Translations under genes and position numbers: made by a program
Notes under the pieces: generated by a model
Seen by the model: only the letters and a program-made list of their open reading frames with translations
What the model was told of the DNA's origin: nothing
Databases searched by the model: none
Assembly (NCBI GenBank): GCA_963736445.1
Contig: CAVTOY010000001.1
Location: forward strand, 1-64,000
Reading direction: 5' to 3'
From: Thiosocius sp963736445
GTDB lineage: Bacteria > Pseudomonadota > Gammaproteobacteria > Chromatiales > Chromatiaceae
DNA length: 64,000 nt
Part shown: piece by piece, positions 44,711 to 54,126 of the stretch
How positions within the stretch are numbered: position 1 is the stretch's first letter
Layout of the letters: every line of letters starts with the position of its first letter

Positions 44711-46120
44711 TTACCCCGCCTCTCTCCACTCCACGCCGCTGTCGACGCTGTGGTGTGTCTGCGGGTCCGGCTCCGCCACCTTCATCGTCACCAGCTCCTC
44801 GGCACTGATCGGGTGGATCGGTATCGTCGCGTCGAAGTCGGCCTTGGAGGCACCCATCTTCATTGCCACCGCGAAGCCTTGGAGCATTTCGTCGACGTTG
44901 TCCCCGATCAGGTGAATCCCGACCACCTGCTCACGCTCGCCGCTGCAGACCAGTTTCATCGCAGTGGTCATGCCGTGAGCTGACAGCGCATGACGCATCG
45001 GTGTGAACTCGGTCTTGTAGACGGTTACCTTGGTATATTGCTCACGTGCCTGCTGTTCGGTTAGACCGACAGTGCCAATCGGCGGATGAGCAAACACAAC
45101 GCTCGGGACGTTTTTGTAGTCGACCCGGCTGTCGGGTTGGCCGCCGAACAGGCGGGCGGCGAGACGCCGCCCGGCCGCGATGGCCACCGGTGTCAGCGGC
45201 GTACGACCGGTAATATCGCCGAGCGCATAAATGCCAGGCACATTGGTGTTTTGTGCCTCATCGGTCGGCACAATGCCGTTGGCGCGCGCCACGATGCCGG
45301 CTTTGTGAAGATCCAGGTCGTGCGTGTTCGGTGCCCGGCCCACGGCCCAGATCACGGTGTCGAAGCCGTCCAGACGCTGCCCATCACTGGCATCCAGCGC
45401 GATGCCCTGCGCAGTCTGCGCCAAACCTGCCACCTGAAAGCCAAGATGAGTGGTGATGCCCTGTTTATGCATCTCGCCAAGCAATACATCGCCGATCATG
45501 TCGTCAAAGCTCTCAAGCACCCGGCCCTCGAGCGCCACCAGGGTGACCGCCGAGCCCAGCGCGCGTAGCACGCCGGCGAACTCGACGCCGATATAGCCGG
45601 CGCCGATGATCGCCACTTTGCGTGGTTGCGTAGCCAGTGCGAAAAAGCCGTCTGAGGTGATACCGAGCTCAGCGCCGGATACGGGTGGCACGATCGGGCG
45701 ACCGCCCGTGGCGATAACGATATGGTCGGCGGTATAAAGCCGCCCCTTCACCTCGACGGTGCGGGCGTCGATGAAGCGCGCGGCTCCATCAATCCGGACA
45801 ACACCGCTGTCGACGATATAGCTGTCCCAATAGTCGTTGATGCGGCCGATATAGGCCTCGCGACCTGCTACCAGCTTTTCCCAGTCGGTGGTGCCGCGGG
45901 TCGCTGAGACGCCGAAGTCGGCGGCGTCATCGACTGCGTGCGCGAGATTGGCCGCGTACCACATGATTTTCTTCGGTACGCAGCCATTGTTCACGCAGGT
46001 CCCGCCCAGCTTGCGTGGTTCGATGATCGCGACCCGCTTGCCGTATTGCGCGGCCCTTTCGGCCACGGCCAGGCCGCCGCTGCCACCGCCGATGGCGATG
46101 AGGTCAAAATGCGTATTCAT
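44711..46120 (-). CDS. gor: Glutathione-disulfide reductase
   Basis: 469-residue flavoprotein disulfide reductase. FAD loop IGGGSGGLAVAERAAQYG, redox cysteines C42 and C47 in GGTCVNNGCVPKK (the glutathione reductase spacing and context), NADPH loop GAGYIGVEFAGVL, and the C-terminal HPISAEE with the catalytic His-Glu pair. It regenerates glutathione with NADPH. A peroxiredoxin-glutaredoxin fusion that needs glutathione is encoded 69 bases upstream on the same strand, and a glutathione-gated Kef system lies elsewhere in the window. Confidence 0.95.
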   Translation of the reverse strand: MNTHFDLIAIGGGSGGLAVAERAAQYGKRVAIIEPRKLGGTCVNNGCVPKKIMWYAANLAHAVDDAADFGVSATRGTTDWEKLVAGREAYIGRINDYWDSYIVDSGVVRIDGAARFIDARTVEVKGRLYTADHIVIATGGRPIVPPVSGAELGITSDGFFALATQPRKVAIIGAGYIGVEFAGVLRALGSAVTLVALEGRVLESFDDMIGDVLLGEMHKQGITTHLGFQVAGLAQTAQGIALDASDGQRLDGFDTVIWAVGRAPNTHDLDLHKAGIVARANGIVPTDEAQNTNVPGIYALGDITGRTPLTPVAIAAGRRLAARLFGGQPDSRVDYKNVPSVVFAHPPIGTVGLTEQQAREQYTKVTVYKTEFTPMRHALSAHGMTTAMKLVCSGEREQVVGIHLIGDNVDEMLQGFAVAMKMGASKADFDATIPIHPISAEELVTMKVAEPDPQTHHSVDSGVEWREAG

Positions 46121-46189
46121 GGCGCTACTCCAAAAATTCGATTGGTGGCGGTAGGGGGTGTCGGACCACGCATACCGCGCGCTTTTCGC

Positions 46190-46954
46190 CTAGGCTGCGG
46201 CCTGATCGCGTCCAGCGAGGAACTGCTCCAGGTCGTCGGAGCCGCCGATGTGCTCACCATTGACGAACACCTGCGGCACCAGGGAGGCGCCTGCGACTGC
46301 GCGCAGCGTGACCTCTCCGAAGTCGCGGTTGAGTACGAGTTCGTCGTACTGGATGCCGCCTTCACGCAACATGCCCTTGGCACGGGCGCAGAAAGGACAA
46401 CCCTCGCGGGTGAAGACCGTCACGTCGAGAGGCTTGCTAGCATGCGGAGCGATAAAGTTCAGCATGGTGTCGGCGTCGGAGACCTCGAAGGGGTCGCCCG
46501 GCTGGTCGGGCTCGATGAACATCTTTTCGACCACACCGTCTTTGACCAGCATCGAGTAGCGCCAGGAGCGGTCGCCGAACCCGAGGTCTGCCTTCGGCAC
46601 CAACATGCCCATGCCACGGCTGAAATCGCCGTTGCCGTCGGGTAGGAAAGTAATGTTCCAGGCCTTCTGCTCAGCGCGCCACTCGTTCATCACGAAGGCA
46701 TCGTTGACCGACAGGCAGACGATGTCGTCGACCCCGTGGCGCTTCAGTTCGGCGGCCAGCTGGTTGTAGCGCGGGACGTGGGTCGACGAGCAGGTCGGTG
46801 TAAAGGCGCCGGGCAGCGCGAACACTACGACCGTCTTGCCGCGAAACACCTCATCGGTGCCGACATCGACCCACTCATGGTCGCGGCGGGTGCGGAAAAT
46901 GACGTTTGGAACCTTCTGGCCTTCGCGGTTTTCGAGTTTCATTGGATGCTCCAT
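46190..46954 (-). CDS. Peroxiredoxin-glutaredoxin fusion (hybrid Prx5)
   Basis: 254 residues. The Prx5 domain (about 5-170) has peroxidatic C55 in PGAFTPTCSSTHVPRY; the glutaredoxin domain (about 175-250) has CPFC (C186, C189) and the VPQVFVNGEHIGG glutathione-binding segment. The attached glutaredoxin reduces the peroxidase using glutathione, so the enzyme destroys hydrogen peroxide and alkyl peroxides at the expense of NADPH via Gor, encoded next. The fused form is known from Haemophilus, Vibrio and purple sulfur bacteria. Confidence 0.95.
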   Translation of the reverse strand: MEHPMKLENREGQKVPNVIFRTRRDHEWVDVGTDEVFRGKTVVVFALPGAFTPTCSSTHVPRYNQLAAELKRHGVDDIVCLSVNDAFVMNEWRAEQKAWNITFLPDGNGDFSRGMGMLVPKADLGFGDRSWRYSMLVKDGVVEKMFIEPDQPGDPFEVSDADTMLNFIAPHASKPLDVTVFTREGCPFCARAKGMLREGGIQYDELVLNRDFGEVTLRAVAGASLVPQVFVNGEHIGGSDDLEQFLAGRDQAAA

Positions 46955-47194
46955 GGAAACGGTGGATTAACGTTGGGAGCGCAAAGTATCGGGGCGACTC
47001 GACGATAGGTAAAATTGTTTATTTAGAATAAGCAGTTAGTTTTTAACTATCGCAAGTAGCGCACGAACGCAGGCCTCGCCGGCCGCACGCCGCCAACGCC
47101 TTTTGCCCTCTTGGTCACCCAGTGGTTCCGCCGTCAGTTGACGGTCATTCTCGCGGGCCGGGTTTGTCGGTAGACTGCGCGGACTTTTTCTTCG

Positions 47195-47719
47195 ATGGAA
47201 CGCATGATGCACAAACGAATCTCTATTGTTTTTCTGCTGCTCGCGGCCTTGTTGTTGTCCCAACAGGCCGCCGCTGCCGACGAGCCCGAAGTGCCGACCT
47301 ATGGCGACTGGGGCTATAAATGCGATAAGTCTCCCGACGGCAAGGAGGAGTTGTGTTTCGTTTTCCAGAACGTGACCAAGAAAGACAGCGGGCAGCTGGT
47401 ACTGGCGGCGCGGGTCGCGTACCGAGAGGGCCAGGCCGACCCCTTGATCGTAGTCACTGTGCCGCTGGGTTCGCTGTTGCCGCCGGGTGCCGCGCTAGTG
47501 ATCGAGGGCGTCGAACCGCTCAAGATGGTATTTTTCCTGTGCGCCAATGAGGGCTGCACCACGGTCGCCACACCGTTGCCGCCGGAGATGGTAAAGGCGA
47601 TGAAGCAGGGCGAGCAGGCCGTGGTCCGCATCGCTGCACCGAACCAGCAGGTGGTCGGTCTGCCGCTGTCGCTGAACGGCTTTACCAAGGCGGAAGCGGT
47701 GCTGAAAGAAAAGAAGTAG
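47195..47719 (+). CDS. IalB family exported protein
   Basis: 174 residues; the Met residues at 4 and 5 are alternative starts. Signal peptide (about 8-28, cleavage after AAA), then the invasion-associated locus B pattern: YGDWGYKCDK, ELCFVFQNV, VTVPLGSLLPPGAALVIEG and CANEGCTTVATPLP with conserved cysteines, likely forming disulfides. Periplasmic; common in non-pathogens too, and the name reflects Bartonella. Role unknown. Confidence 0.87.
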   Translation: MERMMHKRISIVFLLLAALLLSQQAAAADEPEVPTYGDWGYKCDKSPDGKEELCFVFQNVTKKDSGQLVLAARVAYREGQADPLIVVTVPLGSLLPPGAALVIEGVEPLKMVFFLCANEGCTTVATPLPPEMVKAMKQGEQAVVRIAAPNQQVVGLPLSLNGFTKAEAVLKEKK

Positions 47720-47759
47720 CGGCGCCGGCCTGCGTGGCTGATCGCTGCTGCGGCGCCGG

Positions 47760-48173
47760 TCAACCACGTACGGTCACGACCACCCGGCGGGTATGGGCGT
47801 GATGGCGGTGTTCGTAGAGATAGATTCCCTGCCAGGTCCCCAGGGCGCAGCGCCCCTGGCTCACCGGTAACGTCATTTCCACCTTGGTCAGGATCGTGCG
47901 GACATGCGCCGGCATGTCGTCCGGTCCCTCTAGGCTGTGGTCGTAGATCGGATCGCCATCCGGAACCAACCGGGCCAGGAAGCGTTCGAGGTCGCTGCGC
48001 ACCGTTGGGTCGGCATTCTCACAGAGGATCAGCGACGCGCTGGTGTGCTGCAGAAAAAGATGGCACAACCCGGTCTGCACTCCGGCGTTGCGCACCACGT
48101 CATGCACCTGCGGGGTGATATCGTAGGTGCCGCGCCCACGCGTAGATTGTTGAATGATGTCCTGATGGGTCAT
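47760..48173 (-). CDS. yjbQ: YjbQ family protein (UPF0047)
   Basis: 137 residues covering the whole family. FLQHTSASLILCENADPTV, DHSLEGPDDMPAHVRTIL and GTWQGIYLYEHRHHAHTRRV are diagnostic, with the conserved histidines and Asn-Asp. E. coli YjbQ has weak thiamine phosphate synthase activity; the true role is not settled. Convergent with the IalB gene. Confidence 0.93.
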   Translation of the reverse strand: MTHQDIIQQSTRGRGTYDITPQVHDVVRNAGVQTGLCHLFLQHTSASLILCENADPTVRSDLERFLARLVPDGDPIYDHSLEGPDDMPAHVRTILTKVEMTLPVSQGRCALGTWQGIYLYEHRHHAHTRRVVVTVRG

Positions 48174-48276
48174 GGCCGCGTCTCTGGATGTTCAGCTCAG
48201 ATAGCTTAGCAACCGGCGCAGCCAGTCGGTTATCCGCCGCCGTTCAGCGCCCCGCCGACAGTTCAGCCGAGGATTT

Positions 48277-48801
48277 ATGATGTCAACGATGCGCCTGCTT
48301 TGTGTGCTCGCCCTAGCTCTGCTGCTAGGTGGCTGCACCGGCCTCCCCGAGGGCGTGACGCCGGTACGCGGATTTGATCTCGATCGCTACCTGGGAAAAT
48401 GGTACGAAATCGCCCGACTCGATCACTCCTTCGAACGCGGGCTGCAGCGCGTAACGGCCGAATACGCCCTGCGCGATGACGGCGGCGTAAGCGTAGTCAA
48501 CCGGGGTTACTCCGCCGAAAAGGATGTGTGGAGCGAGGTGGAGGGAAAGGCTTATTTCGTGGACAGCAAGGACGCGGGCCACCTTAAGGTATCCTTTTTC
48601 GGGCCCTTCTATGCCTCTTATGCTGTGTTTGGGCTGGATGCACAGGATTACCAGTATGCCTTCGTCACGGGTTACGACAGATCGTATCTTTGGCTGCTGG
48701 CGCGGACACCAACGGTCAGCGATGACGTCCTGACCCAGTTCATCGCTCTATCGGAGCAGCTGGGTTTTGACACCGATAAGCTGGTTTTCGTCGAGCATTA
48801 G
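48277..48801 (+). CDS. blc: Outer-membrane lipocalin (Blc type)
   Basis: 174 residues. Lipoprotein signal with lipobox LLGGC (acylated Cys near residue 20), then the lipocalin motif DRYLGKWYEIARLDHSFERG and the second motif YAFVTGYDRSYLWLLAR. It binds fatty acids or lysophospholipids at the outer membrane. Length matches Blc. Confidence 0.95.
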   Translation: MMSTMRLLCVLALALLLGGCTGLPEGVTPVRGFDLDRYLGKWYEIARLDHSFERGLQRVTAEYALRDDGGVSVVNRGYSAEKDVWSEVEGKAYFVDSKDAGHLKVSFFGPFYASYAVFGLDAQDYQYAFVTGYDRSYLWLLARTPTVSDDVLTQFIALSEQLGFDTDKLVFVEH

Positions 48802-48815
48802 AGTCGGCATGTGGC

Positions 48816-50927
48816 ATGCCCCTTTCGAATGCTGCGGCCTTGACTATGGCGCATAAGGGCCTCGCCGAGACCCCGGTCACCGCCCTCAAGGGCGTTGGCC
48901 CAAAGAGTGCCGAACGATTGCAGCGGCTTGGCATCGAGAGCGTCCAGGATCTGCTGTTCCACTTGCCGATTCGCTATCAGGATCGCACCCGTATCGTGCC
49001 AATCGGCAGCCTGCGCCCGCGAGACCAGGCGGTGATACAGGGCGAGGTCGAGCTGGCGGAGATCCGTTTCGGTCGACGGCGCTCGCTACTGGTGCGTCTA
49101 ATCGACGGTAGTGGCGGCATCACGCTGCGTTTTTTCCATTTCAGCGCGGCACAGCAGGCAAATATGTCACGCGGTGCGTGGTTACGTTGCTTCGGCGAAG
49201 TGCGCAACGGGCCGAATAGCTATGAGCTGGTGCATCCGGAGGTGCAGCGGGTAGCCGAAGGTGAGGCAGCCGCGGTGGAACAAGCTCTGACACCGATCTA
49301 CCCGACGACCGAGGGCATGCATCAGCTGACCTGGCGTGACCTGACCGGACACGCGCTGGCACTGCTGGAGCAAGGCGGCCTCCAGGACCTGCTGCCCGAC
49401 GAGATCCGGATCGCACATGCGATGCCCGAGTTGGCCGACGCAGTGCGCCTGTTGCATCGCCCGCCGCCGGACCAGTCGCGACAACTGTTGTCGGACAATG
49501 GGCACCCCGCCCAGCGTCGGCTGGCACTGGAAGAGCTGCTGGCCCATCAGCTCAGTCTGCGTGCACTCCGCCAGCGCCAGCGTCGGCGCCGTGCCCCAGT
49601 GTTGCGGGACGGGGGGCACCTGCAGCATGCCCTGTTGGATCGGCTGCCCTTCACGCTGACCGGGGCGCAGCGGCGTGTGTTGACGCAGCTGAATCAAGAC
49701 CTCGCACGACCGCATCCGGCGCTGCGCCTGATTCAAGGCGACGTCGGCTCGGGCAAGACCATTGTCGCAGCGCTGGCGGCCTTGTGTTGTGTCGAGGCTG
49801 GTCACCAGGCCGCGCTGATGGCGCCGACCGAGCTGCTGGCCGAGCAGCATCTGCGCAATTTCGGCGCCTGGCTGGAACCATTGGGTGTCAGGCTGGGTTG
49901 GCTGAGTGGCCGCCATAAGGGCAAGCGCCGCGATACGACGCTGCAAGGGCTGGCAGATGGCTCGATCCAGGTCGTTGTCGGCACCCATGCGCTGTTCCAG
50001 GGGGATGTCGTCTTCGATCGTTTGGGCCTGGCCATCGTTGACGAACAGCATCGCTTCGGTGTCCATCAGCGGTTGGCGCTGCGCGAAAAGGGCGCCGCCG
50101 GGCAGGTGCCGCATCAACTGGTGATGACTGCAACGCCGATTCCGCGCACCCTGGCGATGACCGCCTATGCCGATCTTGATCTGTCGGTGATCGATGAGCT
50201 GCCGCCCGGCAGAACGCCAGTGTCGACCGTGGTGGTCGCCGACATGCGCCGCGATCAAGTGGTCGAACGGGTCGCCCGGGCCTGTGTAGAGGGCCGCCAG
50301 GCGTATTGGGTATGTACCCTGATCGAGGAGTCCGAAGTGCTGCAGTGTCAGGCCGCAGAAGACACCGCAGCCGCACTCGCCGAGGTGCTAGAGGGGCTGC
50401 GTGTGGGGCTTGTCCATGGTCGCCTCAAGGCGCCGGAGAAAGAGGCGGTGATGACCGCCTTCAAGGATGGTGATATCAGTCTATTAGTCGCCACGACGGT
50501 GATCGAGGTGGGAGTCGACGTGCCCAATGCCAGCCTGATGGTGATAGAGAATGCGGAGCGTCTCGGCCTGTCGCAGCTGCACCAGCTGCGCGGACGAGTC
50601 GGGCGCGGTGCACAACAAAGCCATTGTGTCCTGCTCTATCATCCTCCGCTGGGTGAGCTGGCGCAGGAACGCCTTGCGGTCATGCGCGAGACCAACGACG
50701 GCTTCGAGATCGCGCGTCGCGATCTGGCGATGCGTGGCCCGGGTGAGGTGCTGGGCACCCGACAGACCGGTGAGATGCAGTTTCGAATCGCCGACCTGCT
50801 GCGTGATCAGGACATGGTCCCCCAGGTGCAGGCCTTGGCCGACAGGCTGCTGGAGGAGCACCCCGCCTGTGTCGCGCCATTGGTGCATCGCTGGATTGGG
50901 CACAAGGTGCAGTACGCAGACGTATGA
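48816..50927 (+). CDS. recG: ATP-dependent DNA helicase RecG
   Basis: 703 residues. N-terminal wedge/OB domain (about 20-200), helicase motif I QGDVGSGKT, Ia LMAPTELLAEQH, II DEQHRFG, III MTATPIPRTLAMT, V VIEVGVDVPNASLMVIENAERLGLSQLHQLRGRVGRG. ATG 48846 (MAHKGLAETPVTALKG) is an alternative start; neither has a good ribosome-binding site. Branch migration of Holliday junctions and stalled forks. Confidence 0.96.
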   Translation: MPLSNAAALTMAHKGLAETPVTALKGVGPKSAERLQRLGIESVQDLLFHLPIRYQDRTRIVPIGSLRPRDQAVIQGEVELAEIRFGRRRSLLVRLIDGSGGITLRFFHFSAAQQANMSRGAWLRCFGEVRNGPNSYELVHPEVQRVAEGEAAAVEQALTPIYPTTEGMHQLTWRDLTGHALALLEQGGLQDLLPDEIRIAHAMPELADAVRLLHRPPPDQSRQLLSDNGHPAQRRLALEELLAHQLSLRALRQRQRRRRAPVLRDGGHLQHALLDRLPFTLTGAQRRVLTQLNQDLARPHPALRLIQGDVGSGKTIVAALAALCCVEAGHQAALMAPTELLAEQHLRNFGAWLEPLGVRLGWLSGRHKGKRRDTTLQGLADGSIQVVVGTHALFQGDVVFDRLGLAIVDEQHRFGVHQRLALREKGAAGQVPHQLVMTATPIPRTLAMTAYADLDLSVIDELPPGRTPVSTVVVADMRRDQVVERVARACVEGRQAYWVCTLIEESEVLQCQAAEDTAAALAEVLEGLRVGLVHGRLKAPEKEAVMTAFKDGDISLLVATTVIEVGVDVPNASLMVIENAERLGLSQLHQLRGRVGRGAQQSHCVLLYHPPLGELAQERLAVMRETNDGFEIARRDLAMRGPGEVLGTRQTGEMQFRIADLLRDQDMVPQVQALADRLLEEHPACVAPLVHRWIGHKVQYADV

Positions 50928-51043
50928 CGCTGTGCCGCGCAGGCGGTCGATGGATGCAAGATTGCTGTGTCGCCAACTGCGGCGATTGTTTGCTGAACGC
51001 CGGCTGCAGCATGCGATAATTCACGCTTCCCGCTGGTGCGACC

Positions 51044-51628
51044 ATGATGTCTCGACGTAATCGTTTCACACTAACCGGCCGCCGCGAGGCGCGCTGGGCC
51101 GCGCTGGGTGCACGCCGACTGCCGGGCACTGGGCTGCTGATGCATGCCTGGTTGCGCGACGGCGGCTCGCTCACCCGCTCTGTTATCGCCAGCTGCGACG
51201 ACTGTTTTCGGGTCGACGTCGTGGGCCAGCGACGCGGCCGCGCGCTGCCGAGCGAAGACGCGCTATTGGGGTCTGGTTCGCCGCAGGCCACACTGGTGCG
51301 CGAGGTGAAGCTGTTTTGTGGCGACGAGGCCTGGGTGTTCGCACGCACCCTGATTCCCATGGCCAATCTGCGAGGTCCCGTTAATGTGCTGACCCGGCTC
51401 GGCCGGCGGCCCTTGGGGGAGGTGCTGTTTTCCGATCCGACCACCCGCCGACTGGCGGTGGAGGTCGCCCGAATCACGCCCCGGCATAATCTTTACGCAT
51501 CCGCCACCGCCCATCTCCGACGCCTTCCGCCAGCACTTTGGGGTCGGCGCACACTGTTCGAGTACTGCGGCGAACGCCTCCTGGTGAACGAGATCTTCCT
51601 GCCGCAGATACCGGAGCTGGGTCGGTGA
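51044..51628 (+). CDS. ubiC: Chorismate lyase
   Basis: 194 residues. It makes 4-hydroxybenzoate and pyruvate from chorismate, the first step of ubiquinone ring synthesis. Seen: VREVKLFCGDEAWVFARTLIP, LGRRPLGEVLFSDP and a C-terminal LVNEIFLP, all UbiC marks with the active-site Arg and Glu. A start at the second Met is possible. Its stop overlaps the ubiA start. Confidence 0.93.
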   Translation: MMSRRNRFTLTGRREARWAALGARRLPGTGLLMHAWLRDGGSLTRSVIASCDDCFRVDVVGQRRGRALPSEDALLGSGSPQATLVREVKLFCGDEAWVFARTLIPMANLRGPVNVLTRLGRRPLGEVLFSDPTTRRLAVEVARITPRHNLYASATAHLRRLPPALWGRRTLFEYCGERLLVNEIFLPQIPELGR

Positions 51629-52524
51629 ACTCGGTCGGCCATACTGCGGGGTTGAAAGACTGGCGCACCCGTTTCCACTATTACTGGCTGCTGGTGCGTG
51701 CAGACCGGCCCATCGGGATATTTTTGCTGTTGTGGCCGGCATTGTGGGCGTTGTGGGTGGCCGCACAGGGTATGCCGCCGTGGTGGATACTGTTGGTTTT
51801 CGTCCTCGGGACCGTGCTGATGCGGTCGGCAGGGTGTGCCATCAACGACTACGCCGATCGCGATTTCGACGGTCAGGTCGAGCGTACTGCGCAACGTCCC
51901 CTGGCCAGTGGACTGGTCACCACACGCGAGGCGCTGGGCGTATTCACTGCGCTGAGCCTGTTGGCCTTTGCGCTGGTGCTGACGCTCAATACGAAGACCA
52001 TTGCGCATTCGTTCGTCGCCGTCTGCCTGGCAGCCGTCTATCCGTTTACCAAGCGATACACCCATGTGCCGCAGCTGGTGCTCGGGGTCGCCTTCGGCTG
52101 GGCGGTGCCGATGGCCTTCACCGCACTGCACAACGCCATCCCGGCGGTGGCCTGGGTGCTGTTCGCGGCGACCGTGATCTGGGCGCTGATCTACGACACC
52201 ATGTACGCCATGGTCGACCGCGAAGACGATCTCGCGGCCGGGATCAAGTCGACTGCGATCCTGTTCGGTCGTTTCGATCGCCTGGTGATCGGTCTATTGC
52301 AGATCCTGATGCTCGCGCTGCTCTGGCAGGTCGGGCAGATGGCCGGGCGCGGCGCCGCCTACCTGGTGGGATTGATCGGCGCTGCGGTACTCTTCGCCTA
52401 TCAACAGTGGCTGATCCGTGACCGCGAGCGACCGGCCTGTTTTCATGCCTTTTTGAACAACCACTACGTCGGTATGCTGGTGTTCCTGGGCCTGCTGGTC
52501 GACTACGCGATCGATCCTGCCTGA
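51625..52524 (+). CDS. ubiA: 4-hydroxybenzoate octaprenyltransferase
   Basis: 299 residues from GTG 51625 inside the ubiC stop (GTGA). Two aspartate-rich prenyl diphosphate sites are seen: NDYADRDFDGQVERT and YDTMYAMVDREDD; about eight membrane helices. It attaches the polyprenyl tail to 4-hydroxybenzoate made by UbiC. The longer open frame beginning at 51538 is in the ubiC gene and rejected. Confidence 0.95.
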   Translation: MNSVGHTAGLKDWRTRFHYYWLLVRADRPIGIFLLLWPALWALWVAAQGMPPWWILLVFVLGTVLMRSAGCAINDYADRDFDGQVERTAQRPLASGLVTTREALGVFTALSLLAFALVLTLNTKTIAHSFVAVCLAAVYPFTKRYTHVPQLVLGVAFGWAVPMAFTALHNAIPAVAWVLFAATVIWALIYDTMYAMVDREDDLAAGIKSTAILFGRFDRLVIGLLQILMLALLWQVGQMAGRGAAYLVGLIGAAVLFAYQQWLIRDRERPACFHAFLNNHYVGMLVFLGLLVDYAIDPA

Positions 52525-54023
52525 TGTGGGCCGTGCGATGGATAGTCTGGCCGATCCTGCTGCTGCCGGCGATGTGGTGGTCTTGGCACGCCTTGCATGC
52601 AGCGCCGAATGCCGTGCAGCTCCCGAATGGTGCGCGGCTCGAGTGGGTCGACTGCTGGTTCGATAAACCGCTGTGGCGTCCGGTGCACTGCGGGCGTTTT
52701 CACACCGAGGTCGAGACGGATGCCGATCCTCCGCGTTTCGTCCTGCCGGTGGTCTACATCCCGCGGTGGTTCTGGCTGCGCACGGGTCCACCGGTGTTAT
52801 ATATCGCTGGCGGCCCGGGCGGTTCGGCCTGGCTGGACCAGGAGGGCATGGGCTTTTGGCTGAAATGGGTTGAACAGACCCAATGGCCGGCCGATCTGGT
52901 GCTGTATGACCAACGCGGCGTCGGCCTCTCCGAGCCGGCGCTGGATTGTCCCGAGCTGCGCAGTCTGCGACGTGAACTCCTGCCGCTGCCGCTGCCTACC
53001 GAAGAGGCCTACCGGCGGGTGCGCGAAGCGACTCGCGCCTGCCACGATCGGCTCACCGGCGAAGGCCTCGATCTACGCCGTTTCACCACCCGTCTCAACG
53101 CGGCGGACGCGGTCCAGCTGATGCGCGCAATGGGGCTCGAACGTTGGGACGTCTATGGCATCTCCTACGGCACCCGCGTGGCGCTGCAGATGATGCGCAT
53201 CGCGCCCGAGGCGCTGCGCGCGGTGATCCTCGACTCGCCTTACCCGCCCGAGGTCAACGCCGAGCTCAGCGATGCCTGGTTGCTGCAGCGCTCGTTCGAG
53301 CTTTTTGCCCGGATCTGTGAGCTAGCCGACGACTGTACGCAATCACCGGACGAGTTGCGTCAGGACCTGGAGGCCGCATTCGTCCAGGTCGAGAAGGCGT
53401 CGATCAAGCTGAGTGTGCGTGATCCTGATAACGGCCGGGATATCGCGGTGGTATACGATCATGAGGACCTGGCCTGGCTGTTATTCGAGGCGATGTACCA
53501 GTGGGACGCCATCCCCGATCTGCCCGAGAGCGTGGCGGCTCTGGGCGAGGGGCGCCTGGACAGTCACATGCGCGGTCTGATACAGGACAGTGTCGACGCC
53601 CTGCTCGACGACACCATTAGCGATGCCGTGGCCAGTTCGGTCGATTGTCACGACGGCGGTCCGATCGACCTGCGGGATGCCGAGCGGCAGCTTCGGCTGT
53701 ATCCTCGCGCGGCCGACATCAAACGCCTGGACTGGCAGTATCACAGCTGCCGTTATTGGGCCTCCGGCGAGGCACCCGCCAGTTTTCGGGCCCCTGTGGT
53801 ATCGGACGTCCCGACCCTTCTTCTGGCCGGCGAGTTCGACCCGGTAACGCCGCCGGAGTGGGCGTCGCAGGCCGGTCGCCACCTTAGCAACGGCCGGGTG
53901 TTCGTATTTCCCGCGCTTGGCCACGGGGTGCTGGACAGCCATGTCTGTGCCGCTGATCTGGTGCGCAATTTTCTCGCCGATCCACTGGCGAGCGACACCC
54001 CGGCGTGTCTAGAGCAGCTGTAG
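52524..54023 (+). CDS. Exported alpha/beta hydrolase, TAP/proline iminopeptidase-like
   Basis: 499 residues. N-terminal signal/anchor (about 5-25), oxyanion segment YIAGGPGGS, QRGVGLSEP, nucleophile Ser in GISYGTR, acid Asp in LLAGEFDPVTPP and His in LGHGVL; a C-terminal TAP-like domain. Its ATG overlaps the ubiA stop (TGATG), so it rides on the ubi transcript. Probably a periplasmic aminopeptidase or esterase; no direct link to ubiquinone synthesis is known. Confidence 0.88.
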   Translation: MWAVRWIVWPILLLPAMWWSWHALHAAPNAVQLPNGARLEWVDCWFDKPLWRPVHCGRFHTEVETDADPPRFVLPVVYIPRWFWLRTGPPVLYIAGGPGGSAWLDQEGMGFWLKWVEQTQWPADLVLYDQRGVGLSEPALDCPELRSLRRELLPLPLPTEEAYRRVREATRACHDRLTGEGLDLRRFTTRLNAADAVQLMRAMGLERWDVYGISYGTRVALQMMRIAPEALRAVILDSPYPPEVNAELSDAWLLQRSFELFARICELADDCTQSPDELRQDLEAAFVQVEKASIKLSVRDPDNGRDIAVVYDHEDLAWLLFEAMYQWDAIPDLPESVAALGEGRLDSHMRGLIQDSVDALLDDTISDAVASSVDCHDGGPIDLRDAERQLRLYPRAADIKRLDWQYHSCRYWASGEAPASFRAPVVSDVPTLLLAGEFDPVTPPEWASQAGRHLSNGRVFVFPALGHGVLDSHVCAADLVRNFLADPLASDTPACLEQL

Positions 54024-54126
54024 TTCCCCACCCATCGAGCGCAGTTTCCGCGCGGCGGGCTTGATTATGCCGCCCGGGTAGGCTAAAAACCCGCGGCCTT
54101 AAGCAATCTTTCGGAGTCGGACGAAC

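Noticed and set aside
46981..47050. OxyR-type site near the peroxiredoxin-glutaredoxin gene
   Set aside because: ATAG/CTAT half-sites occur, but spacing does not fit the OxyR consensus.
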